Positions 54,924-63,421 of a stretch of DNA of 64,000 nucleotides are shown piece by piece (position 1 is the stretch's first letter; every line of letters begins with the position of its first letter). The translations under genes and the position numbers were made by a program. A model generated the notes under the pieces. It did not search any database. It was not told where the DNA came from and saw nothing but the letters and a program-made list of their open reading frames with translations. Source of the stretch: Candidatus Stoquefichus massiliensis AP9 (GTDB lineage Bacteria; Bacillota_I; Bacilli_A; Erysipelotrichales; Coprobacillaceae); NCBI RefSeq assembly GCF_000455285.1, contig NZ_HG005286.1, forward strand, positions 45,796-109,795, in the 5' to 3' direction.

Positions 54924-56582
54924 TTATTTTTGAATAACATATGCTCCATAAGGTGCAATATGAATAGTTTTCTGTATATCAATATGATGGTTTGAAATCA
55001 ATAACTTTCCATCACTATATTCATGTAATGCATAATCATATTCATTTTCAGAAAAATTAGTAATAATTAATAATTTCTTATCTTGATATTCTCTTGTATA
55101 AATATATAAATCAGGATGTTCCTCTTCTAATAGAGTATATTTTCCATAAACAATAATAGGCATTTGATGTCTTAATTCAATTAATTTCTTGAAATATGAA
55201 TAAATAGAATCTTGATTATTGATTTGTGATTTTGCATTAATTGTTTTATAGTTAGGATTTATTTTCATCCATGGAGTTCCTTGAGTAAATCCTGCATTTT
55301 CTTCATTGTTCCATTGCATAGGCGTTCTTGCATTATCACGACTATTTGCACATATACCTTTCATCATTTGTTCATGAGTTAAGACTTTCTTCTCTTGAAC
55401 AAGTTCTTTATAAGCATTGAATACTTCGACATCTTGGCAATCATCTAATGATTGAAAAGGATAATTCGTCATACCAAGTTCTTCACCTTGATAAATATAG
55501 GGTGTTCCTTTAAGAAAATGAAGTGCAGTTGCTAACATTTTAGCAGAATCAGCCCAATATTTTTCAGTGTTTCCAAATCTTGAGACAGCACGAGGTTGAT
55601 CATGATTATCCCAAAATAAACTATTCCATCCATAATCAGCTAACCCATATTGCCATTTTGTAAGTACTTTTTTTAATTGAACTAAATTTAATGGTATAGG
55701 TGTCCATTTCCCATATTCACCTAAATCTACATCCATATGTTCAAATTGAAATAACATGTTTAATTCATTTTCATAATCACCTGTATATTGTTTAGCCTGT
55801 TCAATCGAACAGGCTGTAATCTCACCAACAGTCATCACATCATATGAAGATAAAGCTTTTTGATTCATTTCTTTTAAAAATTCATGAATACGAGGTCCAT
55901 TACTTACATATTTTGATGGACGCATATATTGTTGAGATTGTGGTAATACATCTTCAAATGTTTGTACTTTACTTATTTTATTAATAACATCCATTCTAAA
56001 ACCATCAATGCCTTTATCTAACCACCATCTCATCATTTTATAAATTTCTTCACGTAAAATTTCATTTTCCCAATTTAAATCAGGTTGTTTTGATGAATAA
56101 AGATGCAAATAATACATATCCGTTGTTTCATCATATTGCCATGCTGATCCTGAAAATACAGATGCCCAATTATTAGGCTCTTTGCCATTTTTACCCTCTT
56201 TCCAAATATAATAGTCACGATATGGATTATCTTGAGTTTGATGACTCTCTATAAACCATTGATGCTCATCAGAAGTATGATTAACAACTAAATCCATAAC
56301 AATTTTTATATTCCTATTATGAGCTTCCTTCAATAACATCTCAAAATCATCCATTGTTCCAAAATCCTTTGATATTGCTTGATAATCACTGATATCATAG
56401 CCATTATCAACATTAGGAGATTGGTATACAGGTGATAGCCAAATAATATCTATTCCTAAATCTTTTAAATAATCTAACTTTGAAATAATCCCTTGAATAT
56501 CTCCTATTCCATCATCGTTACTATCACAAAAACTCCTTGGATAAATCTGATAAATAACACTTTCCTTCCACCAAACTTTCAT
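54924..56582 (-). CDS. GH13 alpha-glucosidase (oligo-1,6-glucosidase type)
   Basis: This cytoplasmic enzyme removes glucose from short alpha-glucans such as isomaltose. It has the GH13 regions: DLVVNHTSDEH (region I, near residue 98), GFRMDVIN with nucleophile Asp (near 199), TVGEI with acid/base Glu (near 255), and WDNHDQPR with the third Asp (near 325). The Val after the nucleophile (DVIN) is the residue usual in alpha-1,6-specific members. I set the start at 56582, with GAGGTGG upstream; the longer ORF adds ten residues. Product 552 residues. It is not beside a transporter. Trehalose-6-phosphate hydrolase is a less likely alternative. Confidence 0.9.
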   Translation of the reverse strand: MKVWWKESVIYQIYPRSFCDSNDDGIGDIQGIISKLDYLKDLGIDIIWLSPVYQSPNVDNGYDISDYQAISKDFGTMDDFEMLLKEAHNRNIKIVMDLVVNHTSDEHQWFIESHQTQDNPYRDYYIWKEGKNGKEPNNWASVFSGSAWQYDETTDMYYLHLYSSKQPDLNWENEILREEIYKMMRWWLDKGIDGFRMDVINKISKVQTFEDVLPQSQQYMRPSKYVSNGPRIHEFLKEMNQKALSSYDVMTVGEITACSIEQAKQYTGDYENELNMLFQFEHMDVDLGEYGKWTPIPLNLVQLKKVLTKWQYGLADYGWNSLFWDNHDQPRAVSRFGNTEKYWADSAKMLATALHFLKGTPYIYQGEELGMTNYPFQSLDDCQDVEVFNAYKELVQEKKVLTHEQMMKGICANSRDNARTPMQWNNEENAGFTQGTPWMKINPNYKTINAKSQINNQDSIYSYFKKLIELRHQMPIIVYGKYTLLEEEHPDLYIYTREYQDKKLLIITNFSENEYDYALHEYSDGKLLISNHHIDIQKTIHIAPYGAYVIQK

Positions 56583-56746
56583 AATCCACCTCTTTCTACT
56601 TTTAGAATACATGATATATAGAAAACTTACAATGAAATTTTATTGTTCTATTTCTCATATCTGGTTATATATGAAAACATAATTTAATATTGTATTCCAC
56701 TTATTGTTATTATCATACGAACTTTTTTCAAAAAATTAAAAATAGA

Positions 56747-56776
56747 AATTTTTTGCGTATATAGAAGTAGGAGGGT
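56747..56776 (+). repeat. 30-bp repeated leader (copy 2)
   Basis: These 30 bases are identical to 48-77 (reverse complement). They end with the AGGAGGG ribosome site of the broken transposase-like gene that starts at 56783. Confidence 0.75.
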
Positions 56777-56782
56777 TTTTAT

Positions 56783-56965
56783 ATGAGCAAGAACAAACAA
56801 GTCACAGATTTTAAGAATGATGTCCTTTTCAAATATTCACTAGGTCTCAACAACAATAATTTTCCCTATCATCAACATCATTAAGGACAAAATGTTCATA
56901 TAGCGAATATGATCGCCAATAAGAATAGTGTTGAAGAAATAAAGTATTACATAGAAAACAATTAA
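56783..56965 (+). pseudogene. Relic of a PD-(D/E)XK nuclease-family transposase
   Basis: Beginning with a proper AGGAGGG site, the frame reads MSKNKQVTDFKNDVLFKYSL, the usual N-terminus of the PD-(D/E)XK nuclease-family transposase (Rpn-like) proteins. It then runs 13 codons to a stop. In the same frame it continues GQNVHIANMIANKNSVEEI and KYYIENN to a second stop, which looks like the C-terminus. About 250 codons seem to be missing in between. The wider gap 56583-57006 holds nothing else beyond repeat and terminator. Confidence 0.65.
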
Positions 56966-56979
56966 ATATATTTAATAAA

Positions 56980-57001
56980 AGCAGATATTTTCATACCTGC
57001 T
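56980..57001 (-). terminator. Terminator of the NimA-like gene
   Basis: The 9-bp stem AGCAGATAT/ATACCTGCT has one mismatch that is a G-T pair on the minus strand and a GAAA loop there. TTTTATT follows. It lies just past the stop codon. Confidence 0.75.
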
Positions 57002-57006
57002 ATCAT

Positions 57007-57480
57007 TTAATGAATATTATTTCTTCTCTTTCCAATCATATCAGTGACTTTCATTCTTAATACTGTTGTCACTTTAATCATATCAGTATTAAATTTGAAA
57101 TCTTCAGCATGATATTGTCGCATTAATATCTTTAATGCATCATATTTATCCTCATCAGCAACCTCCTCAATGAGACCATGTCCAATAACACTCGCATATC
57201 CCATTGTACAGCTCATTCTTTCTTCATATAAAATGAAGTTATGATCACAATCCATTTCAAATGTTGCACGATTATCTTTTTTAATCAAATCTAATTTCTT
57301 CCCTGCTGTTGCACAATGGAAATATAAATAAACTTGATCTCCTTGTACATCTAATCCAAAATTTAATGGGACGATATATGGAAATCCTTCATCATTTAAT
57401 GCAATTCTACAAACATCACATTTTTTTATAATTTCAATCATTTCATTAAAATCAGTTATTTCTCTATCCTTTCTTCTCAT
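57007..57480 (-). CDS. PPOX-family protein, NimA-like
   Basis: This 157-residue flavin-binding split-barrel protein shows MRRKDREITDFNEMIEIIKKC at the N-terminus, VCRIALNDEGFPYIVPLNFGL near residues 23-43 and YLYFHCATAGKKLDLI near 52-67, the pattern of the NimA/nitroreductase-like group. Some relatives confer resistance to 5-nitroimidazoles by reducing them; most are of unknown role. GGAGG lies before the start. It stands alone with its own terminator. Resistance should not be assumed. Confidence 0.86.
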   Translation of the reverse strand: MRRKDREITDFNEMIEIIKKCDVCRIALNDEGFPYIVPLNFGLDVQGDQVYLYFHCATAGKKLDLIKKDNRATFEMDCDHNFILYEERMSCTMGYASVIGHGLIEEVADEDKYDALKILMRQYHAEDFKFNTDMIKVTTVLRMKVTDMIGKRRNNIH

Positions 57481-57668
57481 CTTTCTTTCCTCCTCTTATT
57501 TTCTTTTTTATTTATTACAATAACGTGTTCATACTAATCAGAAGATTTATTTTGCTAGTAAAATCATCAGTATCATTTAGAAAATTTTTCTCTGTCTGTC
57601 ATTCTGCTAAGTCAACATATAAATTCTTCTTGATTTACTTACAAGATAACTTATTCCTTTTAAAAAGA

Positions 57669-57747
57669 CAATATGTTTAAAGCATATTGGCTCATTACTA
57701 CAAAAAACATTTTATTTTAATACTTATAATGTAGTAATACTACATTA
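57669..57747 (-). terminator. Double hairpin past the RpiR gene
   Basis: A perfect palindrome at 57727-57747 (TAATGTAGTA, central A, TACTACATTA) covers the RpiR stop codon. A second stem at 57669-57689 (CAATATG/CATATTG, seven-base loop) is followed on the minus strand by TCTTTTTA and is the likelier terminator. Confidence 0.6.
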
Positions 57748-58584
57748 TATCTTTTGATTTTTATTAAAAAGTTCTATATATAGTTTTTCTAATTCTAATG
57801 TACTTTCATAATTTTGTGAAAAAAGAATTGCATAGATTAAGTGAATGATACAATTGATTGATATAAAAAAGACAGCATCTTTTAACTTCTCTGATGAAGT
57901 TTCTGATAAACCATATAAAGAATAAAGACATAGTTTTGCTAAACCTTCATCTAATGATGATGTTAAAGCAATTGTTTTGATTCCTCTTTCTTTTAATGTT
58001 TTTGCAGTATTAATAATATAAGGATTTTTTCCACTTTTACTAATCAATATAACGATATGATCTTTGGGTATATTTAAGCCTAAAAGCAATTGTTTATTGT
58101 TATTATGATAAACAGTTGCTATTTTTCCAACACTCCATAATAAATGGCTTGCATATTCTGCTATAGTAGAATTAGTATCAGTTGCAATAATATCAATATA
58201 TTGGTATTGATTAATTAATATCATGACTTTATATAATGTTTCTATAGAAATTGTTTCTTTTGTTTTTTGTATAATACTTGTTTCTATTTCAGATATTTTA
58301 TTGACAAGTGTAATCATATCTTCGTTAGATTGGATAGAGGGTATTGGGTTTTTCATATTTTTCAAATCTGAAACAATATGTAACCTAAAATCAGTATATG
58401 ATTTATATTTTAATTTTTTGATAAATCTTATAATTGATGTAGAACTTGTATATGTCCTTCTTGCAAATTCTCCAGAAGATATATAAGGTATCTCATCAAG
58501 ATGATTAATCAAATACTCAACAATAATCTCTTCGTTAGCATTTAAATGATTATTTTCTTTTAATCTTTCAAAAATATTACTCAT
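57745..58584 (-). CDS. RpiR/MurR-family transcriptional regulator
   Basis: This 279-residue regulator has the N-terminal RpiR helix-turn-helix (IPYISSGEFARRTYTSSTSIIRFIKKLKYKSYTDF, residues ~32-66) and a SIS domain over residues ~125-260 (IDIIATDTNSTIAEYASHLLW, IVILISKSGKNPYI). It senses a phosphosugar and represses or activates sugar genes. No sugar gene lies directly beside it, so its target is elsewhere. AAGGAAG precedes the start. A possible operator is the palindrome at its own stop codon, but that position argues against it. Confidence 0.88.
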   Translation of the reverse strand: MSNIFERLKENNHLNANEEIIVEYLINHLDEIPYISSGEFARRTYTSSTSIIRFIKKLKYKSYTDFRLHIVSDLKNMKNPIPSIQSNEDMITLVNKISEIETSIIQKTKETISIETLYKVMILINQYQYIDIIATDTNSTIAEYASHLLWSVGKIATVYHNNNKQLLLGLNIPKDHIVILISKSGKNPYIINTAKTLKERGIKTIALTSSLDEGLAKLCLYSLYGLSETSSEKLKDAVFFISINCIIHLIYAILFSQNYESTLELEKLYIELFNKNQKI

Positions 58585-58639
58585 ATCTCTATCACTTCCT
58601 TTTTAAATATTGACTTAGATTTTTATTTTATCGCTCTAA

Positions 58640-59077
58640 TCAATCCCAATAATTATATATAATTTCTCCTATCGTTTGTGGTTTCCAATAATTAATTTGT
58701 TCAAGTTCTATCGGACTTAATAAGTTCAAAATATCATGATAACTTTCATTGAGTTGATTTTTATTTAACCATCCGTACTTCATTAATACGCTTTTATTCA
58801 TATTTGAGATATTAATAAAAGTTATATTATCATTTATTGAAGAAGCAAATGCAAAATAAGTATAATATGCATTCATAAGTAAATAAACACTTTTATCATC
58901 AAGTAAAAGTTCAGAAACATAGAAATTCTTATTTATAAGTGAAGTATCAATGGATAAAATGGTTGCTGGGTATTCTTGAATAAATTCATAACAGATTTTT
59001 TTAAATAGTTTTGGTTCTATAGCTTGCATATCATTATCATCTTCATAAAAACCAGTAATTCCTTTTGATAATATCAT
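58640..59077 (-). CDS. Unrecognised protein, last gene of the six-gene operon
   Basis: This 145-residue soluble acidic protein is rich in Tyr and Asn, with no signal peptide or membrane helix. Its start overlaps the stop of the gene upstream (ATGA), so translation is coupled. I do not recognise a family; it is the size of many immunity-type proteins. It probably works with the genes up to 61759 because they run head to tail in one direction. Confidence 0.6.
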   Translation of the reverse strand: MILSKGITGFYEDDNDMQAIEPKLFKKICYEFIQEYPATILSIDTSLINKNFYVSELLLDDKSVYLLMNAYYTYFAFASSINDNITFINISNMNKSVLMKYGWLNKNQLNESYHDILNLLSPIELEQINYWKPQTIGEIIYNYWD

Positions 59078-59439
59078 ATGTAATCATCCTTTAACAAGTT
59101 TATAATCTCTTGCGTCATATCTTCATCTGACAAGTCCCAAGGAAATGGATCAGTATCTTCCATTGTATTGTTCATGACTTGTTGTATATCATCTGCCCAT
59201 TCAATAACAATAAATGGCTGAGTAGGAAATAGTACTTCACATACACGATAATATTGGTTCTGATATTTATAAACTGTTCTTGTAGATACAATAGTATCTG
59301 AAATCTCATTACCATGACAAGACACTTGATGAGGCAAAGAAATGTTAAGAGGCCTTGCTCCAAAATCGATTAATATTTGTTCTACATAATCTTTTTTCAT
59401 TTCAAATTCTTTTCTTATTATATCTGTATATGTCCACAT
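59074..59439 (-). CDS. Unrecognised small protein
   Basis: This 121-residue soluble protein has YKYQNQYYRVCEVLFPTQPFIVIEWADD as its middle and a long acidic tail (NTMEDTDPFPWDLSDEDM). The pattern of paired beta strands followed by an acidic helix suggests a compact alpha/beta fold. AGGAG lies eight bases before the start. It overlaps the next gene by four bases. I do not recognise a family. Confidence 0.6.
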   Translation of the reverse strand: MWTYTDIIRKEFEMKKDYVEQILIDFGARPLNISLPHQVSCHGNEISDTIVSTRTVYKYQNQYYRVCEVLFPTQPFIVIEWADDIQQVMNNTMEDTDPFPWDLSDEDMTQEIINLLKDDYI

Positions 59440-59466
59440 ATGAATATCTCCTATTTATTCAAGAAA

Positions 59467-59976
59467 CTAACTTTCATGTGTTACAACAATAACTTCACTT
59501 TGACTATTTAAATAAACAACTAATATCTCATCCGTCATATCTGTATTATACATAAAATCTAATATATAGATCTGATCATTAAACTTTTCATCAAAGTCAC
59601 TTCCTAAACGATTTAATTTTAAGTATTTTAGCATATCATTGACTGATATATCTTTATCATCTTTGATCCCTAATAATTCTCCAAGTCTGCCATCTTTAAA
59701 TTCATTATAATGAAATTCTAAAAAGTATGAAATGATTGAATAATACTGACTTTGAGTATCTTGAAGTTGTTCGTGAAGATAATCAAATACTTTTGAAATG
59801 ATATTGTCTATATTATCTAAGACAAATCCTACCTTATTCATTTTTTCTTCATCTTTTGTAATTTCTTCTGTCACATCAAAACGAAAAGGTGTACCTACCT
59901 CGTTAATATCAAACCATATATCTTCTGTTGGTTCATAGAGTATATTTGAATATTTTTGACTTTTAATTTTAAACAT
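59467..59976 (-). CDS. Unrecognised protein
   Basis: This 169-residue soluble acidic protein lacks signal peptide or membrane segment. The middle is helical (KVGFVLDNIDNIISKVFDYL), and the end is likely beta-rich (NDQIYILDFMYN, EILVVYLNSQSEVIVVTH). Size and order resemble small phage- or toxin-immunity proteins, but no family match is clear. I set the start at 59976 (GGAG six bases upstream), which removes the overlap with the TPR gene that the longer ORF would create. Confidence 0.6.
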   Translation of the reverse strand: MFKIKSQKYSNILYEPTEDIWFDINEVGTPFRFDVTEEITKDEEKMNKVGFVLDNIDNIISKVFDYLHEQLQDTQSQYYSIISYFLEFHYNEFKDGRLGELLGIKDDKDISVNDMLKYLKLNRLGSDFDEKFNDQIYILDFMYNTDMTDEILVVYLNSQSEVIVVTHES

Positions 59977-59977
59977 T

Positions 59978-61234
59978 TTATTCTCCTTTATTATTTTCAA
60001 TTTCTTTTAACATCTCTTTAATCTGTCTTGTTTTTTCATCAATCTCACAACAAGATAATGCTTTTTCAAGCAATGCTTGTGCCTGTATATAATCAGGTAA
60101 AAAGAAATAACTATATCCCAATGTATAACAATATTCATAGTCACTTAATTGGTCTTTTAATGGGACAAGAATATTAATTGCTTTTAATAAACTTTCTTTA
60201 TTTCCTTTATTATTATAAGCAGCAGCAAGTTGCCTTAATATTTGTGGTATTTGCTGATATGATGGTAATTGCTTGATAAAATGAATAATTTTATCATATT
60301 TCTGACATATATTATACTTTTCAATAATAACATTGATATCTTGTGATGTCATTTCTTCTTCAATTTCTTTAATATTCATAGACGTATAAGCCTCTGGATT
60401 ATCTTGATACCTTTCTGTTAATTCCTTTATAGACTCTATTTGAAATTCTTCATATGTTTTATATTTATCATATCCTAAGCGACTAAATATCCCACTAGAA
60501 CAATCACCCCAATCTGATAATCTTCCAACAATTTCAAAGAATTGATCATTATATTTTTCAAATCTCTTGGTTCCTGTTGCTTTAAGATATCCCAATATAC
60601 AATTTGTAAATGTATAATATAGTGATGGTGATCTTTCAGCAATATAATTCATGTTATGAAAACTTCTATCAATAATATATGATGAATAAATATCTTCCAT
60701 TGATGGTATATTCTTTATTCTAAGTGATGTTTGAATATAGGTATAATACGTTTCTTTGTCAAAATGTTTTCCTCCAATGACAATTAAAGCACCCCATGTT
60801 TGATCACTATATTGAAATGCAAGAACTGTTCCATTTATGTATTTACTTTTAACTGGAACAGGTGGTGAAACTCTTTTTGTTGACTTTGCTTTTTTAACAC
60901 TTATCTTCTTTATAAACTTTTTTGTGATTTTCTCTCTTTGTTTTAAAAATTGTTCATCAGCATCTAATGACTTTGCATGAGCAATGTCTTCTCCATTTAA
61001 TACAAGAGATGTCACTTCATCAAGAAACTGGTTATCTAACTCTCCAACTTGCCACATACAATCTGCCAATGCAAATATCACATCACACTTTTCTTCTTCT
61101 CCAAATTGTTTAAGTATATCATTTTTAATGCTTTGTGGTTCTTCACCTTGATTGTATCTTTTAAAGAAGTTATCCTTTAAATCACAAGCTGTATCACTCC
61201 CAAAAATAGCTGCACTCCAAACGCCCATAAACAT
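59978..61234 (-). CDS. DUF4259 protein with a TPR-like C-terminus
   Basis: Residues 3-90 match DUF4259 (MGVWSAAIFGSDTACDLKDNF, then VIFALADCMWQVGELDNQF). Residues ~135-200 form a beta-rich segment (INGTVLAFQYSDQTWGALIVIG) that recalls Imm26-like immunity domains. Residues ~300-410 are helical pairs of TPR type (YEYCYTLGYSYFFLPDYIQA, QALLEKALSCCEID). Two start choices, 61234 and 61228, fit; AAGGAG lies just ahead. It is the largest gene of the operon. Function unknown; protein-protein contact is likely through the TPR part. Confidence 0.7.
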   Translation of the reverse strand: MFMGVWSAAIFGSDTACDLKDNFFKRYNQGEEPQSIKNDILKQFGEEEKCDVIFALADCMWQVGELDNQFLDEVTSLVLNGEDIAHAKSLDADEQFLKQREKITKKFIKKISVKKAKSTKRVSPPVPVKSKYINGTVLAFQYSDQTWGALIVIGGKHFDKETYYTYIQTSLRIKNIPSMEDIYSSYIIDRSFHNMNYIAERSPSLYYTFTNCILGYLKATGTKRFEKYNDQFFEIVGRLSDWGDCSSGIFSRLGYDKYKTYEEFQIESIKELTERYQDNPEAYTSMNIKEIEEEMTSQDINVIIEKYNICQKYDKIIHFIKQLPSYQQIPQILRQLAAAYNNKGNKESLLKAINILVPLKDQLSDYEYCYTLGYSYFFLPDYIQAQALLEKALSCCEIDEKTRQIKEMLKEIENNKGE

Positions 61235-61268
61235 TTCTCTCCTTCTTAATCTAAATCATGAATTGCTA

Positions 61269-61541
61269 CTAAGAAATAATTTGCTGAGGTTCACATAGAA
61301 AATTAATCATATCATCAATATAGGACAACAATTGTTTTTCATCACACTTTTTAACAATGTATATACTTCTATGCAGTTCATATCTACTGTTATACACTGA
61401 TGGATCATAACTTTTAATAAAATCTATTTCTTCATAATCTGATAATTGAAATACAACTGTTTTTATATATCCCCTAGCACCTGCTAAAAACTCAAATGTT
61501 TTAAATACTGATTGTGAAACAATCGATAATATTATAAACAC
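61269..61541 (-). CDS. Small protein with N-terminal hydrophobic helix
   Basis: The 90-residue frame starts with GTG and a hydrophobic stretch (FIILSIVSQSVF), then a soluble part. It starts six bases after the stop of the gene upstream, with a weak AGGG. It may be a separate small membrane-associated protein, or the second part of one gene split by a frameshift. No family recognised. Confidence 0.45.
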   Translation of the reverse strand: MFIILSIVSQSVFKTFEFLAGARGYIKTVVFQLSDYEEIDFIKSYDPSVYNSRYELHRSIYIVKKCDEKQLLSYIDDMINFLCEPQQIIS

Positions 61542-61546
61542 AATCC

Positions 61547-61759
61547 CTAATCTAATAAGATATTTTTTGTGTAGTCTAATGCCTCATATTTATCTCTTGT
61601 TTTTACACACTTGATAAGATGTAGAGCAAATATAATAACTGGAAAAAGAAAGAATACTGATATAAATCTAAATTTTATGATAAGCATTATGAATACAAAA
61701 ACTATAATAACTGCGACAAAAAATTGAATATCTATGAGTTCATTGTTTTTATTTTTCAT
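61547..61759 (-). CDS. Small two-helix membrane protein
   Basis: This protein of about 70 residues has two hydrophobic helices (FFVAVIIVFVFIMLIIKF and SVFFLFPVIIFALHLI). The start at 61759 has GGAG nearby; a GTG at 61768 is possible. It opens the operon that runs down to 58640. No family recognised. The next frame follows so closely that a single disrupted gene cannot be ruled out. Confidence 0.5.
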   Translation of the reverse strand: MKNKNNELIDIQFFVAVIIVFVFIMLIIKFRFISVFFLFPVIIFALHLIKCVKTRDKYEALDYTKNILLD

Positions 61760-61986
61760 AAGCTCCACTCCATATATATTTTTTATCTTTCTATAATTTT
61801 ATAGTATCATATGATATTATAAAAACAATATATTTCAATCTTTAAAAAATAATAAATATACTTTGGTTGCATAATTTTCTAGATATTTTGCCATATGTTT
61901 TGACACTTCTTAAAATGGTATTGTTCTCCAGTATTTATAAAAAATCGCACACGCTTTAAATTCAGCCCCAAACATGCAAAAATAAA

Positions 61987-62020
61987 AGATACTTATCAAT
62001 TAAAGTTTTAATAAGTATCT
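61987..62020 (-). terminator. Terminator of the Fic gene
   Basis: The perfect 10-bp stem AGATACTTAT/ATAAGTATCT with a 14-base loop lies a few bases past the Fic stop codon and is followed on the minus strand by TTTATTTTTGC. Confidence 0.75.
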
Positions 62021-62023
62021 CAT

Positions 62024-62779
62024 TTAGCACATGGAATGATGTTCCATTCCCATATCGTTTTCGTTGATATAATCTATTGTTTCTTTTAGAAATTTAAATT
62101 TCTCATCTAGCAGTTCCTGACTTTGTCTAAAAATTTCTGTAAGTTTTGTATAATCATTTTGAGACTGTGCCATATATAGTGCCTGTTTATACTCCTTTGA
62201 GTAATGATCATCAATTAAGATCAGATCAACATTATTTTCAATACACTGTTTAAGCATAATAAATCTTCCTATGCGACCGTTTCCATCTTGATAGGGGTGA
62301 ATATTCTCAAACTTTGCATGAAATTTTATAATATCTTCTATAGTTTTATTTGAATCTTCCCACTGTTTGAGCAGTTCATCTATCTTGGATTCTACTTCCC
62401 AAGGCTGTGCCAGTTTCAAATCCACACCTGGTATCATATTGGGAATTTTTTTCCAGCATCCAGAGAAGCCTCTTTCATAATCCAATGTTTTATCTTTTAA
62501 CATGCGATGAAATTCAAGCATGATTCTTTTTGATAAAGGCTCTCCTAAGGTATCTACCACAAAATCAAAGAGTTTTGTTGAATTGATTGTTTCATAAACA
62601 TCATTTATCTTATGACTTCCTTCAATAATATTTTCCTGAAGATATTTTTCTAGATTTTCCTTTGTAAAGGTACTGCCCTCTAGCTTATTTGAATGATATA
62701 AAAACTCAGTTTTGACACTCTCATATGCTGAATTAGGAGTATCCTTTAATAATTTCAATACCTCAGATGTAATAATCAT
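62024..62779 (-). CDS. Fic-family protein, class II
   Basis: This is a 251-residue Fic enzyme, the type that transfers AMP or another nucleotide group to proteins. The catalytic motif is complete: HPYQDGNGRIGR near residues 160-171. The inhibitory motif SxxxEG lies at the N-terminus as SNKLEG (residues 30-35), so it is class II and self-restrained. No separate antitoxin is needed or seen. The end (QSQELLDEKFKFL) is helical. AAGGTGG lies ten bases ahead of the start. Target unknown. Confidence 0.9.
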   Translation of the reverse strand: MIITSEVLKLLKDTPNSAYESVKTEFLYHSNKLEGSTFTKENLEKYLQENIIEGSHKINDVYETINSTKLFDFVVDTLGEPLSKRIMLEFHRMLKDKTLDYERGFSGCWKKIPNMIPGVDLKLAQPWEVESKIDELLKQWEDSNKTIEDIIKFHAKFENIHPYQDGNGRIGRFIMLKQCIENNVDLILIDDHYSKEYKQALYMAQSQNDYTKLTEIFRQSQELLDEKFKFLKETIDYINENDMGMEHHSMC

Positions 62780-62864
62780 TCTTTATTCACCACCTTTTAT
62801 CGCTATCTATTATACCATTATTTAATAATAATTAGTATTTGCTTTATTCAACGCTTAGTGTTTT

Positions 62865-63280
62865 CTACTCTGATTTTTTAAAACTGCGAATTTCTTCTTG
62901 TTTTTCCATTTCCTCAATAAATTCCTATTATTTCTGTTATGACAATACCATAAGTTACCTTTTTATTTCTTGTATTGAGATATACACTTAGCATCTTCAT
63001 TCTATTCTCCCTCCCTGTCAATTAGTTTTTGTTTTCATTGTATTAACTATTCTCTTTACATCTTCTTCCTTAGCAAAGATGCATAATAGTATTGCTGTAA
63101 ACATATCTGTGAATTCAGGCACAGTTATATTAAACTCTTTTTATGCATAATTGACCATATTGAATACACACACTCCATTAAGTCTTTTTCATTAATATCA
63201 TGTGACATGAATGTTCTTAATTCATATTTTCTTTCTAGCATGTTAATTTCAAAACTATTATCTACTGAAAACAATTAAAC
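62865..63280 (-). pseudogene. Decayed small genes of unknown family
   Basis: The minus strand reads MLERKYELRTFMSHDINEKD from 63241, continuing CVYSIWSIMHKK, then after a one-base shift FNITVPEFTDMFTAILLCIF and AKEEDVKRIVNTMKTKTN to a stop at 63018. Next, a GGGAGGG site precedes MKMLSVYLNTRNKKVTYGIV (ATG at 63000) ending at 62914, and in another frame FIEEMEKQEEIRSFKKSE runs to 62865. These look like one or two genes broken by single-base shifts. I do not recognise the family. Confidence 0.5.
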
Positions 63281-63421
63281 GGCGAGTCTTGTGTATCTAA
63301 TCAGTTAGAGTTAACATATCCATTTTCTAAAATTATAGATAAACAAGAATTTAGTAATATTCCTTTAATAGTTTCTACAAACCAGTATTTTCTAGATTAA
63401 TACAATGGAATTTCTCTAATC

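Noticed and set aside
62024-62779. Fic gene as part of a two-gene toxin-antitoxin pair
   Set aside because: The inhibitory motif is inside the same protein (class II) and no small antitoxin gene is adjacent.
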